DNA of 64,000 nucleotides from Zymoseptoria tritici IPO323 (Eukaryota; Ascomycota; Dothideomycetes; Mycosphaerellales; Mycosphaerellaceae): NCBI RefSeq assembly GCF_000219625.1, contig NC_018217.1, positions 310,001 to 374,000 of the forward strand, read 5' to 3'. Shown piece by piece: positions 63,504 to 64,000 of this stretch (position 1 is its first letter; each line of letters starts with the position of its first letter). The notes under the pieces were generated by a model. It saw only the letters and a program-made list of their open reading frames with translations, ran no database searches and was not told where the DNA came from. The position numbers and the translations under genes were made by a program.

Positions 63504-64000
63504 TCAATGCCCCACCACCGGCATCCCCTCCCCCTCCCCCTCCCCCGCCGCCCCATCCGCACTCCCAACCAACAACCCCACCTCACTCTTCCGATTCCTC
63601 CCCTCCCCCGCACTCAAATTCACCACCCTCGGTTTCAGTGGCTGTTTACTCGGCAACGCCTGCTGCACCCTCGTCCTCGCCCTGGACACACTCACCTGCC
63701 TCGCTACACTAACCTGCACGATTTGCCGCTCTAAATCCGCGGGGGATTTGATTCGTGGATACGTCGGGCGGGAGGTGAGAGTATCCGTGGGGGAAGTGCG
63801 GCCGATGGAGAGCGGGGTGGATATGCCGCTGACGGTGCTGACGCCGATGGAGGAGGTGGATGTTGTGGGGGGGAGGGAGGACCCTTTGGGGGAGAGCCAG
63901 GTGTGTTCGCCTTCGACGTCGCGGGAGACGAGGGTGGGGAAGTCGAGGGTTGTGGTGCAGGTTGTTGCTGTGGTGGGGGTCGGGGGGAGGGAGGGTTCGG
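63504..64000 (-). CDS. C-terminal part of an unknown gene (partial, 5' end outside window)
   Basis: One minus-strand frame is open from the window edge to a TGA at 63506-63504 (165 codons). It encodes a Thr/Ser/Pro-rich stretch, a more ordered segment (TCTTTLDFPTLVSRDVEGEHTWLS, then SPADLERQIVQVSVARQVSVSRARTRVQQAL) and a Gly/Glu-rich tail from a GA-repeat. Codon usage and continuity support it as real. No domain is recognised. The tail overlaps the C-rich low-complexity DNA at 63528-63560. Confidence 0.6.
   Translation of the reverse strand, partial: EPSLPPTPTTATTCTTTLDFPTLVSRDVEGEHTWLSPKGSSLPPTTSTSSIGVSTVSGISTPLSIGRTSPTDTLTSRPTYPRIKSPADLERQIVQVSVARQVSVSRARTRVQQALPSKQPLKPRVVNLSAGEGRNRKSEVGLLVGSADGAAGEGEGEGMPVVGH

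Noticed and set aside
1..64000. tRNA, rRNA and CRISPR-like arrays
   Set aside because: I looked for box-B-like GGTTCGANTCC motifs, cloverleaf arms and regularly spaced repeats and found none convincing; by-eye scanning can miss a tRNA.

Overview
The window looks like a contig piece from a filamentous ascomycete (Pezizomycotina). I infer a Mycosphaerellales-type Dothideomycete, but the exact taxon is not proven here. The reasons are genes with short (about 50-70 nt) GT-AG introns, fungal orthologues (VPS35, TBP, ARP5, DUS4, ISA2, OMS1-like, phosphoglucomutase), TTAGGG-type telomeric units, and a large block of retroelements with a strong RIP signature (CpA/TpG almost replaced by TpA).

Region 1 (1 to about 31.5 kb) is ordinary gene-rich DNA. 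It holds the 3' end of an unknown gene, phosphoglucomutase, ISA2, a Ser/Thr-rich membrane-anchored protein, an F-box-like protein, a Ser/Thr-rich secreted protein, VPS35, a second F-box/2EXR-like protein, a six-cysteine small secreted protein, DUS4, a Pro-rich unknown protein, TBP, an OMS1-like methyltransferase divergent from a FAD amine oxidase, a six-cysteine knottin-like secreted peptide, and ARP5. Between the second F-box-like gene and DUS4 lies a decayed partial copy of the 5' end of DUS4.

Region 2 (31.5-36.6 kb) is transitional: an intact, non-RIPed IS630/Tc1/mariner-type transposase gene, a tiny six-cysteine secreted peptide gene with a duplicated last intron and exon, and a 152-bp MITE with perfect 30-bp terminal inverted repeats.

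Region 3 (36.6-62.35 kb) is an AT-rich, RIP-mutated block. Three full-length chromodomain-containing Ty3/Gypsy elements, all on the minus strand, sit in older degraded DNA: A 38531-45542 (TSD GGTAT), B 46602-53528 (TSD CGCGC) and C 53615-62075 (TSD TCTAA). A and B are related, and A is far more heavily mutated. All three carry, between pol and the LTR, an oppositely oriented intron-containing gene. The antisense genes of A/B and of C share a Cys-rich first exon ending in a Cys-aromatic-Gln/stop motif just before a phase-0 intron.

Region 4 (62.35-64 kb) returns to normal composition. It carries a second tiny six-cysteine peptide gene with the same exon sizes, intron phases and cysteine spacing as the one left of the block, then the 3' part of an unknown minus-strand gene. 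Without the retroelement block the two peptide genes would lie about 1 kb apart, so they look like a tandem pair split by transposon insertion.
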